A DNA stretch of 64,000 bases from assembly GCA_039545355.1 (NCBI GenBank), contig BCJJ01000013.1, forward strand, positions 1,039,980-1,103,979, written 5' to 3'. Both the position numbers and the translations under genes were made by a program. Shown piece after piece: positions 44,555 to 55,073 of the stretch; the first letter of the stretch is position 1; every line of letters starts with the position of its first letter. The notes beneath the pieces were generated by a model. The model saw only the letters and a list, made by a program, of their open reading frames with translations, was not told the DNA's origin and ran no database searches. This DNA is from Trichosporon coremiiforme. Lineage: Eukaryota > Basidiomycota > Tremellomycetes > Trichosporonales > Trichosporonaceae.

Positions 44555-45192
44555 GCCACCGTGGGTGACTACCCTTTGCCGCTGCCGCCGACGGGACCCA
44601 CCACGTCACACCCTCTTGCGCCGCTTGCCTCGCCCACACCATTCTGTACACGCCGAACACAACAATGACGTTGCCTCTCTCTGCTTGTCTCGCCACCACC
44701 TGATCTGGCTCCCACACATTGCTTTCAGCCTCCCATCCGTTCCCCGCCGCGAGCTGGCTGTATTTAGACATTCGTAAGCTTGCCGGCCCTGTCGGGCCCT
44801 AATGAATTGTAGATACGGATTTGGAGCAGCTTGGAGCCTTCCTTGATCGAGCCGACATGCCGTTCTTTGTTTCGCGGAGCACTCCTCACGGGACCGCCGA
44901 TAGGAGACACATGTGATCATCTGCTGCGCCTCGGCCCCTGCCCCTCGGCGCCGCGGCGCTCGCACTGACTCTGATCGAGGCGCTGCCGCGGCTCTTCGAG
45001 CTTTACTTGTGGGGCACAAGGAAGTTTTCGAACATGCCTAAAAGTGAGTACCCGTGTGATCTTTGCCCCTCGTGTCCTTGCATGTTCCTGCAGGACGCCG
45101 AGTATGTCGCTGCCCAGGGTCGGCGCCGCGTCCCTTTCGCGTTGACCCCTGGCTCTCACCATCCCCTTACACGGTCCAGCTTCCTTCGTCAG
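44555..45192. other. Intergenic
   Basis: No gene is supported. Minus-strand frames here could in principle be further exons of the possible gene at 45193-45732, but no clean splice join was found. Confidence 0.3.
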
Positions 45193-45732
45193 TTACTTCT
45201 GGGTCCTTGTCAACGTACAAGTTACGAACGCGGGCAGCGGTAAGGACTTGGATAACACGCACACGAGAGCATGGGGTCGTAATGTCTCCGACATTCTTCC
45301 GGGAACCCCGGTGACAAGGCCAGGGTCGATGATTACGCTTAAATCATCCTGCAAGCCGTGCTCACTCGTAGTCACCCGCGAGGTCGCGTAGATGTTCACC
45401 TGGACTGGAGCCGGCAACTTGTTCATACGACCTCGCAGCAACGATCGCAGCAATCCGTCGCACTCAGTGCATGTACTTGACAAGCGCGTCAGAACTACAA
45501 CGGCCTTGGGCTGGAGATTCGCGACGTCCGAAGCGCAGCGTTGTTCTTCTCCGATGGTCAGACGCAGCAGCGCAGAGTGTGCGGAGATGCTGCTCGATGC
45601 CGCGCCGGACTCGAGATCATGTATCTCCTTCGACTGTTTCCGGCATCCGTCATCTGACATCTGACATCGCGATCCCCGATCGCATCTCATCTCGCGTTGG
45701 GTTTCGGGTCTATACCGCCCCGCGGCTAACAT
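45193..45732 (-). CDS. Possible gene fragment, unknown
   Basis: A 179-residue minus-strand frame contains protein-like stretches such as ANLQPKAVVVLTRLSSTCTE, CDGLLRSLLRGRMNKLPAPV and SVIIDPGLVTGVPGRMSETL. On the opposite strand, an ATG-less frame over about 45150-45392 also reads well (FVSYFWVLVNVQVTNAGSG), so the true coding strand is uncertain. No domain is recognised. It may be another relic like those at 30.6 and 42.8 kb. Confidence 0.25.
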   Translation of the reverse strand: MLAAGRYRPETQREMRCDRGSRCQMSDDGCRKQSKEIHDLESGAASSSISAHSALLRLTIGEEQRCASDVANLQPKAVVVLTRLSSTCTECDGLLRSLLRGRMNKLPAPVQVNIYATSRVTTSEHGLQDDLSVIIDPGLVTGVPGRMSETLRPHALVCVLSKSLPLPAFVTCTLTRTQK

Positions 45733-47696
45733 GAGCAGGACGTCAGCAGGGAAGGGGAGAAAAGCTTCCTTTGCTTCCAGAGTCCTTTGCTGTCCGTTCT
45801 GTCCCGTTCTGGCTTCCTAGAGTTGCGCCCGTGGGCCGTTGCGATCGCCGTTTGGGATATCAAGAGTGGGGCAGAAGAGACTCGGGTGCACCATGTGATG
45901 CGGTTAGTTGGTTATTCGCCCCAGAGGTGTGGGTTCCATGACATGCATGTTTCTGCGAACCCTCTACCCATTCTTGTGGGTAGTGTGTCGTGGGGAGCGG
46001 AACAGATGTCTGGGCGAGGCGATGTGCAGCATGGTACAGCGACAACACTCGCTTACTCCCCTTCACCTGAGCTGATATCTGTATGGGTTCTCCATGTTGT
46101 GGCATTGGCGTGTTGTTGTGCGACGTTCGGTACGACGCGACAACGCCGCAAGTACGACTGGCGGTTCGACTGGAAGTACGACGAGAGTCAGTGAGTGATG
46201 GTCACCTAATTCGGTGACGACTTCGGTGCCACCTATGCTTGCGACTCCGTCGTGCGCACAACTCTGGTGAACTCTGGTAGCTTACTCGGCGATCAGACGT
46301 GATGGTCTGCTGACAACCGCAGTCTGCTGCGCTGGCGCGCTTGTCGCGGCATAGCTACCGCCTCCCGAGACTTGACCCGATATCGCGCCGGCATCTCTCC
46401 GGGTGACAGTGGTGTCGACGTTCGAACCCAATGCGGGACGTCTCGTTATCGTCGTACTCTCCTTCTCGGTCTGGTTCAGCAGGACACCTGCTTGTTTCAG
46501 CCCTCACATTCTGCAGATATCTGCAAGTACTGCTAGGGTCAGCGGATGTCTGAGACAAGGACAGATCCCTCCCTGCCCGAGTTGAGCTCCAGGAGAGATC
46601 GTCGTACGCCAGTAACCGTGCGCGTGACGGTTTCGGATCGTTGGCGCTTGCTTGAGAACACGAAAGTCCTAACAAACTCCTGCAGGATCCTTTACAGGAT
46701 ACGTACAGGACATATGCAGGATTACATGCAGGATACGCAACTCTACCACCCTAGGAAGGTGACTGACTTGGGAAGGTTTGCGCTGCTGATTCTGAATGTA
46801 ATGGCCGTGCTTGATAAAGAGAAAGGGAGGCTTGATCTCGCACCCAGTAAACACGCTAGTGCAGATCTGAATGCGATGGCAGCAAGTAATCGAGTGGCTG
46901 ACGGACTTGCCCACTTGGCTTACTTGGCTACATGCTGACTGGCAGGATTACTTTGTTCATTCAACGCAAAGGCTATGCTGAATGCATTCGCATCGCGTGC
47001 TGCGGGGGGCTGGTGCGGCGAATGACGACCACAAGGTGCGCTCGAGCACCATGTTGAACATCATCCAGCACTCTGTTGGGGACGGTGGTGAGGGCCGATC
47101 GGCCGAACACTCTTTGGGGCAAGATGAGCGGAGAGCTGGCGGAGGACCGACAGACGGAGGACAGTTTGATGACGGGAGGACGACAGACGGATGACTGACC
47201 GATTGACTTTGATGTCTGACGACGACGCGGAGTGTTACGGCACCGAAGTCGGGTGTCGCAAAGTATACCCAGAGCAATCGCGTACCGCTCGTCGACATCT
47301 AGCACAGTTCCAAGCCTCAGCCTGCCGCTCGACGACAGTTCGGTTCGGTCGCGAGCATCGATAACGTTTCACCCGTCCCAAGTTTTCTCCGCTCCGCCCG
47401 GCTTCTCGGTCAGTATACAGAAGGGGGTCCTTTAGTCCATCAACGGACGTCCAGCGCTAGATGAGGTCTCGCACTCAACGCTCACGGTCTATTCCAATGC
47501 TGTCACATTTCTAGTTGTTGTTGTTTGCGAATTACAATGACTACACGATTTACTTCTTCCATGTCGGCTTGACGCGCACTGTCACTGCATTCCGGTGCTT
47601 TGTTTGACGGCCTCGAGCGCCGACCTCGACGATCGACCCGCCGTTGCCGCTTAACGGTTGACGGAGAGGAGCGGCGGTTGGCGCTGCGCTCGTGGC
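45733..47696. other. Intergenic, 2 kb
   Basis: No gene is supported. It includes the 11-bp-spaced CAGGA array listed separately and several chance open frames. Confidence 0.35.
46683..46738. repeat. Five CAGGA(T/C) motifs at 11-14 bp spacing
   Basis: CAGGATCC, CAGGATAC, CAGGACAT, CAGGATTA and CAGGATAC follow each other at roughly one helical turn. The first unit (tgcaggatccttta) recurs at about 59365 in the other large intergenic block. Confidence 0.45.
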
Positions 47697-50502
47697 TTAC
47701 ATCTTCAAACCCTTAAGGTCTTGGACTGCCTGCTCGAAAGTCTTCGTGAAGACGCCAGAGGAGCGGCGGGGACGTTCCTTGTTGCGCACTGCGTCCGCCT
47801 CGTACTTGGCCCTGTCTTCGCGGGCGCGGATGGCCGGCTCGTCAGGCACAGGCAGGTCAAAGTACTCCCATGGCGAGGTGAGGTTGGACACGGCGCGGCG
47901 CATGCCCGTCGTCAGGAACTGGACGCCGATCGAGACACTCGAGTTCGTCCATCCGAAGCCCTCGCGGGAGAGGTACTTGAATCCGACGCCTTGGTTGCCG
48001 CTGATTGTTAGCTGATGTCGATGTTGATGAAGCTGGGGAGCAGGGAGGGGAGACTTACTACTCGGCATCAACGAGGTGCGAGAGACCGACGCCGTCGTAC
48101 TTCTCCACTACGACTCCGCCCTTCTCGCAGTACGTCAGGACGACCATGTACAGCCACCTGTAGGCCAGGCGAGATGCCTCCGTCATGAAGCCGTAGCGCT
48201 CGAGGCCGACCCAGGCCATGATCTGGTGAGGAGCCCACAGGTACGGGAAGTCCCATTGACTGTAGGTCAGCTTAGCCTTCTCTCGATAAAGTAGCACTCA
48301 CCGGTTGGGCCTGTCGAGCGAGATGGGACCACGCGACTCCTCCGTTCCACCAACGATACCACCCGCGACCTCGATCTTCGGGAGTCCTTGGTGCCTGTTG
48401 TCAGCTGGGTCTTCGGCATTCAGTTAGCGACTTACACAAGCTTGAGCGCCTGATCCTCGCTGGCGCAGCCGGCCCACAGCGGCCACAGCGTCGTGGCACA
48501 CTCATAGTTGGTCTGGCGCTCCTTCTTCGTGTTGTAGTCAAAGTACATGCCGCGTCCCTCGTTCCAGAGGTACTCGTCCATGCGCTCCTTGCGTGCGCGG
48601 GCGCGCTCGAACCACTCAGCGCTCTTCATCGGCTTGTCGGTAGACTTGACGCGGGGCGCGCTCTCCTTGAAGTTCTCGTGCGTGATGGGCCACGGCGAGA
48701 GCTCAAACTCTTCCTCGAGCACGAACTCGTCACCAAACACGCACTCGATCGCAGACGCAATGTCAATCTCGTACTTGTACAGCAGCGAGTTGAGATCGAC
48801 CGTCGCGAGGTCCGCGCACTTCTTCTCCAGACGGTAGGAGGTGTCGTGGCCCGACTCGCGCACTCCTCGGTCGTGCTGGAAGTAGTCATCGAGCTCCGGC
48901 TCCTTCAGCGTGCCATCGTTGTAGTGCTCGATGAAGTCGTTGATCGACATTCGGTGCTTAGCCGCGTACGGCTCGAGGATGTGCGTGAAGTGTGTGGCCT
49001 CAGTCTCTGGGGGAATACCAGATCCCTTGGGACGGTAGCGAGACAGTCCTGTCTCAACGTCGAGCGACGGCTCCTGCATCCAGTAGCGGTGGTACTCCTT
49101 GATCGCCGCGCTGATGGCTCCACGCAGCCACTCCTTGTTCTCCTCCGGCTTGGTGCGGTCTAGCTGATTAAACACTTGCAGCGCGAGGTCAGTCACGAAG
49201 CAAGGCTGTGATCGGCAGAGGTAGTAGGTACGGTTGCCGTTCAGGACCTTGTTGTAGTGCTTGATCTGGAAGGCGTAGTGGTCAACGATGGACTTGGCAA
49301 GGTCCAACCGTCCATCAACGAGCAGCGCGAGCGCCATGAAGTACTGAGCGTCAGTTCGGAAATCGCCCGCGTAACTTACACTGTCCCAGTTGTACATCTC
49401 GTTGAAGCGAGCTCCCGGAACTGCGAACGGCAGAGCTTCCAGCTTTCCGTCCGTTCCCTTCTTCATCGCAAGCGCCAGAATGCCCGGCTTCTCATTCAGC
49501 GACTTGACGTACTGAGGATCATCGCACTCCTTAGGCAACTGAATGACCTTCAGCTTGAGGTGGGGTCGCTCCTTGGCGATCTGCTCGTAGTACTCCATCA
49601 TCTCAGTCTCGCCGTACGGGACGTAGAGACGAGCCGTATTGTGACGTGAGCGGTTCTTGGGGTCGTTGCAGGCAATCTCGATTCCCTGGGCGTCCATTCG
49701 ACGGGTGAGAGTATTCCAGTACGAGTGCTTGATCATGCGGAGAAGGCGGTCGAGCGGGTTTTCCGCAAGGCGCGCCTCATCAAGCACGATGAAACGACGT
49801 CCATAGTCGCGCGCGAGCGCCAGCTCCTGCAGGAGGTTGGAGAGCATGTAGTTACCCTTAACATCAGCGCACCGCCCAGTCAGCACTCGAAATACTTACG
49901 CGGACATCCCACTTTCGGTACGCGTTGGAACTCGCAGTTCCGAGGGAAATGACCTTGGGGCCCGAGTCGAAGATTGAGATCTGGCAGCTGCCTGTCAGCT
50001 TTGAACACCATTCCAGGAAGTAGCTCACTTGTTGTCCGTGTCTTCCTGGGCAAGCACGATGCGCATAGTCTCCTCCACATCGACTAGGAACCTGCGGGGA
50101 GTGGAGCCGACTTCGTCTGTCCAGTCAGCGGACCGTCCGAACATGTCGCACCTACCGTGCGAGAGACGTCGGCTGCGGGGAATGACCTCGCCATCCATAG
50201 TCAGGGGCTTCGAAGCCCTCAGCCCCGCCTGCTGTCAGCATTTGCTGTGCTGTCCCGGAAGTACCCACCGTGCTGAGCGTGCGGGCACGGCTGTGCACGG
50301 GTTGTCCACCATAGTACTCTGCGGCCTCGGCGTTGACCGCTCTGGCCGGAGGTGTGTCGCCATCGCGACTGTCGGTGGGCGTGGGGATGTCGGAGTCAAT
50401 GTAGACAACGCCCTTCGGCTGGTGAGGAAGCTCGCTTATCAGCTACTCTCTGCAGAAGCTGCTCACAGGAGCGCGGTGGTGCTCGGCTGTCGGGGCCGCC
50501 AT
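47697..50502 (-). CDS. NTH1: Neutral trehalase (GH37)
   Basis: Ten exons on the minus strand (50502-50467, 50418-50269, 50228-50156, 50116-50029, 49987-49900, 49856-49380, 49343-48436, 48394-48302, 48259-48059, 48000-47697) join in frame to 805 residues. The enzyme hydrolyses cytosolic trehalose to two glucose. The N-terminal regulatory region holds PKA-type sites, RARTLST and RSRRLSHDE, and the calcium-binding segment [20 protein letters not shown], as in yeast Nth1. GH37 signatures are [15 protein letters not shown] and [14 protein letters not shown]. The intron at 49379-49344, inside the first signature, is only 36 nt, in frame and stop-free, so an unspliced transcript would still read through. 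The start gives [12 protein letters not shown]; its 12-codon exon is supported by splice sites and frame. It is divergent to the alpha/beta hydrolase gene. Confidence 0.95.
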
Positions 50503-51743
50503 CGTTGGGACGATGAGCTGTCTCGAGTCTCAGTGTACGTTGAGGAGTGTCTTTGAGAGATGAGAAAACAGGTCGAAACGACGCTGTGAGCTGAGCCTGG
50601 AGGCGGTTAGCGGGAGATCTCATCCACATCGGCGTGTGTCCGAGATCGACTTTTGAGATTTTGTGGCGACGACTCGACTCTTCCCGCCATCGCTAACGAT
50701 TTCCGAGTCTGGAAGATCCAGAGAAGATCCAGAGGCGGCGCCAGCCGAGGCATTTGTGAAGCGAAGGCGGGAGGTCACGCGGTGGACCAGAGGAATGGTT
50801 CGCAGTGCCAAGCAGTCCTCGGATGACGACGACTGTGCATCTGTAGCAGGGCAGCGCAGACGTGCACACAGGGCTGCCGAGATGCTCGGTCGATCGCCGG
50901 TCGGAATCTGCTGAGGTATAGTGGGATGATGGGCGGGGAGCCCTACACGCCAAAACGAAAATCGCGTCGCCGCTGGAAGCGAGGTGGATTGCGTAGCTGA
51001 GAGGCGAAGCGATACTCACCTCACGCAAACGGTTCAGTGCGATTGGAGATAGACCGAAAGTGTTCGTTTTGCAGTGTGCAGTGAAGTATGCAGCAGAGAA
51101 TGGCAGAGACAAGTGGTGTGAGAAAGAATGAGGGGGCGCGAGAGGCGAAGGTGTCCGTGAGATTGTGGAGATGAGATGTGGTGAGGGCTGAATGAATGCG
51201 CAGATGAAGATGCAGACGGATTGCAATGGTATGTGGACGATCGATTACAGAAAGTATGACCGCATAGCGAGGGCACGAGGGCACGACATCGGCATCCATC
51301 CAACGGATTGTGACCGTGACCTCGGACGGACGGTGACAGGCGCGAAAGGCGATTGGCGGCGTGGCTCACCGGCTACGTATCATCATCCCTACCACCGCTG
51401 GCACCGCTGGCCGCCCTTGTCAGGTTGCCAACACTGTCAGGGCCGCTCGTCAGTGGCGGCGTCCATCTGACCTCCGAGATTCAGCCAGAGAAGCCAGGCC
51501 CGCCCGGGCTGCACGCAGGCGGTGACAGTGTGGCCATGGTGACGTAGCAGGCCGCCGCCAGACTGCTAATCGTGGCTTGGCGGGCACACGCGCGAACCGG
51601 ACTAATCTATTCCTATTCACGTTTCAGGCCCCACCGCAGCTTCCATTTGTTTTCGTAACCCGATCATCCTCGCCATCTTGCATCCCGTCCTCCTCCATCG
51701 GACATTCAACCTCTCATCCTTATACGCTCCTTATCTTCTTATT
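50503..51743. promoter_or_regulatory. Divergent promoter, trehalase and alpha/beta hydrolase
   Basis: A 1.2-kb region lies between two divergent genes. No coding sequence is supported. No TATA box was recognised with confidence on either side; a CT-rich tract precedes the hydrolase start. Confidence 0.4.
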
Positions 51744-53780
51744 ATGCCTCTCGGAAACCCCCTCTGGTACGTTTGTTTGCAGCGCAACTGTCTGGGTCAA
51801 CGTAGCTGACCATCCACAGGGAGGTCGTTGAGCCGTATCTCGTGGCTGCCAATCTCTACACCAATCCCGATCCGAGTAAGTGAGCTCCGCTCTCACGTCA
51901 GACCGTCGGAGCTAGCACAGTCAGACGAGCAACGTCACTCCGCCGCGCCGTCGCAGTCACATGGAGCCGGCCCACGCCGTGTATCGCCCGATCGTCTTCT
52001 GGTTGCCCCAAACAAACCAGACATCCCAGATATGCAAGTTGCGGAATGCGCTGACGCATGCAGCCTATGGACGTTACCTCCTTCCGCCCCACCCGCCCCA
52101 CCTCGAGCTCATCAACAACCCCGACGTTAAGCATGTCTGGCGTCGGGTCTTCCTCAAGCCTTACAAGGAGTTCAAGACGCTGGAGGAAGCCTACGACTCG
52201 TGCGAGATCATTGGCTCCGAGGAAGTTCAACTGAGACCGGAGGAGCTCGCATCGGGCGTCAAACGCGGCGGACGCTGGATCTTCTATTCTGTCTGGAAGC
52301 TCGACAAGGAACCGCAAGGTGGCTGGGAGGAAGGCGGCAAGGGACTGAACCGTGACCTACTTCTCGTCCATGGTGAGTCCTACCTCCTCGACGCCGGTAA
52401 CTGACCGACAGGCCTCAGTGACTACGGACTGAGGTACGCTCCCCACGTCCTTCACTTCCTCAAGGCCGGCTTCCGAGTCATCATCCCGGATCTTCCTTCG
52501 GTGAGTACTTGGAGAGGCAGCGACTTGAGCCCGGCTCTTGCAGTACACTCAGCTAACAGGCAGTACGGGCGCTCCACCGGTATCAATTCTTACCTTCCTT
52601 CCCTCAATCTCCTTCCTGCCGCTGTCCACGCCGTACTCAGTGACGTCGCGCACTGGGACATCAGCAGCGGACGCCATCAGCGTCAAGTGTTTCTCAGCGG
52701 AGCGTGAGTGCAACCACAACTTTGGGATGCGACAGCTGACTCTTCAGGTCCATGGGCGCTTGGACAGTGTACGTGACACTTCCGGTCAGACCTTCCGAGC
52801 TAATGACAGCCTGTACTATGTCCTGAAGTATCCGCCGAGCTCCTCAGAGAGTGCGATCGCTGATACCCATGAGGGCGCACCGCGTCCGAACATTGCCGGA
52901 GCGTTCGTGCTCTGCCCCATGGTCGACGTGTCTCCGGAATCGCGACCTAGCGCACTCATTGAGTACATTGCGAAGGGAATCAAGTACTTCGCGGGCTCCC
53001 TACCACTCGCTAAGGCCGTCCGAGGCAACGTTTCCGATGACCCGCGAGTGGAGGCCGACTTTTTCTCCGATCGTGAGTTAACTGCGGAGGTTTGATGACT
53101 GACGACAGCTCTCTGCTACCACGGTCTCCTGCGTGTCGGCACTGGACTCTCGCTGCTGGAGGGTATGGAGGAGCTGGACAAGGACGCCGAGAAGATCGAT
53201 GTCCGTAAGTACAGAACGAGTCATCCCCGGACGCGAGTGACGTGTCTGCAGCGCTCGAGCTGCAGGGCCCCTTGCAGCTTTCACCATGTGGATCTCTGTG
53301 GACCCTGGTGCTTATCGTTGCATGGCGCAAAGAAAGCGCATTTTCGAGCGGTTTAGGCGGCGCACGGACCACCGCCGCGCTGTCTCTGCCGTCGTAGCCC
53401 GGCAGCCTGGCAGCAGTTTGACCGTCACGCGTTACAGAGGGAATCGAAGATTTCGATGCTGATCTCCTCCACCAGCTATCCGGCTTGTCCACGGCTCGGC
53501 GGACCGTGCAACGTCGCCCGCCGCCACGGAACGCCTGTTCCATCGCTTGCCCAACGCGGACAAGTCGTTCAAGCTGTATGACGGGTATGAGCACGGTGAG
53601 TGTGGTGCTGTGGCTGTTGCGAGGGAGAGAGAAAGGAAGACGCTGACGAGGGTTCCAGTCATGTGCAAGGTGGGAATCGATGCTGCGGACGACGAGAAGC
53701 GGCAGCGTGTGCTGAAGGACTGGCGCAGCTGGTTGATCGCTCACTGCGATGGCGACGACACCAGCAAGCAGGAGAAGTAG
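51744..53780 (+). CDS. Alpha/beta hydrolase, monoacylglycerol-lipase type
   Basis: Ten exons (51744-51766, 51820-51875, 52064-52372, 52412-52500, 52564-52703, 52748-52768, 52810-53072, 53109-53204, 53476-53595, 53659-53780) join in frame to 412 residues. The oxyanion-hole region is LLLVHGLSDYGLRYAPH. The nucleophile elbow is GASMG, with Ser207 split from its alanine by an intron. The acid is Asp342 in LVHGSADRA and the base His372 in YEHVM, so the full Ser-Asp-His triad is present. The layout fits the Hydrolase_4/MGL group acting on acylglycerols or lysophospholipids. No signal peptide is seen. Exon 6 is only 21 nt. Intron 8 (271 nt) is far longer than the rest; removing it restores EKIDV-PIRLVHGSAD, the expected link between cap domain and Asp strand. 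Intron 2 (188 nt) is also long and its borders are less certain. Confidence 0.88.
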
Positions 53781-55073
53781 TAGGCTGCTTGCGCTAGTGT
53801 GAGATGGCAGGGCTTAGGCACGCAGTTTAAGATGTCAAGTGTTGGAGCGCGTTGCGCGCGGTGACCCCGGCGGTCAGTGCCTAAGAGGTAGAGCCAGGTA
53901 GAGAGCCAGATAGACGACGCGTACATGGATGCTTGGACATGTTTTGTTTTGATGGTACCTGAAGAGAGTACGAGAGTCCCGGCGTACGGCAGCCACATGC
54001 GGGAATACGGCTAAGGCCGGGTGCGTGTACGGTGGGAGTTGAGTGTGTTGTTGATTGTTGACAGCCGCGTTTATTTGGTTCCGCGGGAGGGTATGCATCG
54101 AGCGTACGGTGAAAGCGTCCTGCATGCAGCGTGCATCGAGCGTGCGAGCGTGGGGAAGGCCAAAGGCCAAGGAGGCAAGGAGGCAAGGGAGGGAGGGTGT
54201 ACAGTCCCTGGGGCTAGGTCCCGGGCCATGCCACGGTGGACTCTGTGAACGCGTTGCGAAGCTAGAGCGGGGCGGACGCGCTCAGGCTCAGGTTACCAGG
54301 CTCGAGCCTGGCAGACAGGGCGGCGGCGCGTCCAGTCAGGTTGCGCGTTGGCAGGCCCAAGTCCTCCCAGCCAGCACTCAGACACGCCCGTACGCCCGTA
54401 CGCCCAAGCCCAGCACCCAGCACCCAGCACCCAGCATACACACTGTACGTAGCGGGGCCAGCCTGCCCAGCCCGCCCTGCCAGGCTCAGGCTCAGGCTCA
54501 GGCAGCTCAGGCAGCCGGCCAGTCAACACACCGCTGCGTCCAGTCTCCTGGCCTAACATCCTAGCGCCTGCACCTGGGCCATCTCTGCTTTCGTCTTCTG
54601 ACTCTTGCTGCACTCCCATCCACTTTTGTTCTCTCTCATCACTCCGTCTCTCTCAAAAGAGTACGACTGTCAGCGGACAAAAGTATCTCTCTCTCCCAGG
54701 TTCGTCCACTTTCATCTCTTAATCGTGAGTCGCCCACCACCGCCAATCCCGACCACCTCGCCGTTGAAAACCCCTTCCACGCGTCCTCCCACCACCGCCC
54801 GCGCGCCCCTCCTTGCCAACATACCCCTCCCATCGCCCTTGTCCATTATCCGCCGGACGGCCTCCTTCGATCTATTTCATTCCCCACCCCGCTCCCGCAC
54901 TCTTCCGCCCACTCGGACCTCCAATCGCAGACACGTCCAACGCGCTACTTTCAACGCACCTTCGCCAAAACCATCATTCTCCACATCGCTCTCCCCCTTT
55001 CCACACCGAATACACCGACCAGTCCTGTTAACCGTCCCAGTAATCCTAACCACTCCTTTCAACAGTTAACAGT
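53781..55073. promoter_or_regulatory. Upstream region of alpha-tubulin, repeat-containing
   Basis: No gene is seen. The region holds short tandem arrays (separate entries). From about 54600 to 55070 it is strongly CT/AC-rich on the plus strand, the typical promoter and leader of a highly expressed gene. Confidence 0.5.
54386..54515. repeat. Cluster of short tandem repeats: CGCCCGTA, CCCAGCA x4, CAGGCT x4
   Basis: Three arrays lie side by side: two to three copies of CGCCCGTA near 54386-54403, four perfect copies of CCCAGCA at 54409-54436, and about four copies of CAGGCT from 54481. They stand about 560-690 bp before the alpha-tubulin start codon. Confidence 0.65.

Noticed and set aside
53217..53400. 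An extra exon in the long intron of the alpha/beta hydrolase (TMWISVDPGAYRCMAQRKRI)
   Set aside because: Including it breaks the link from EKIDV to PIRLVHGSAD expected for this fold, and the frame runs into a stop before the catalytic Asp.
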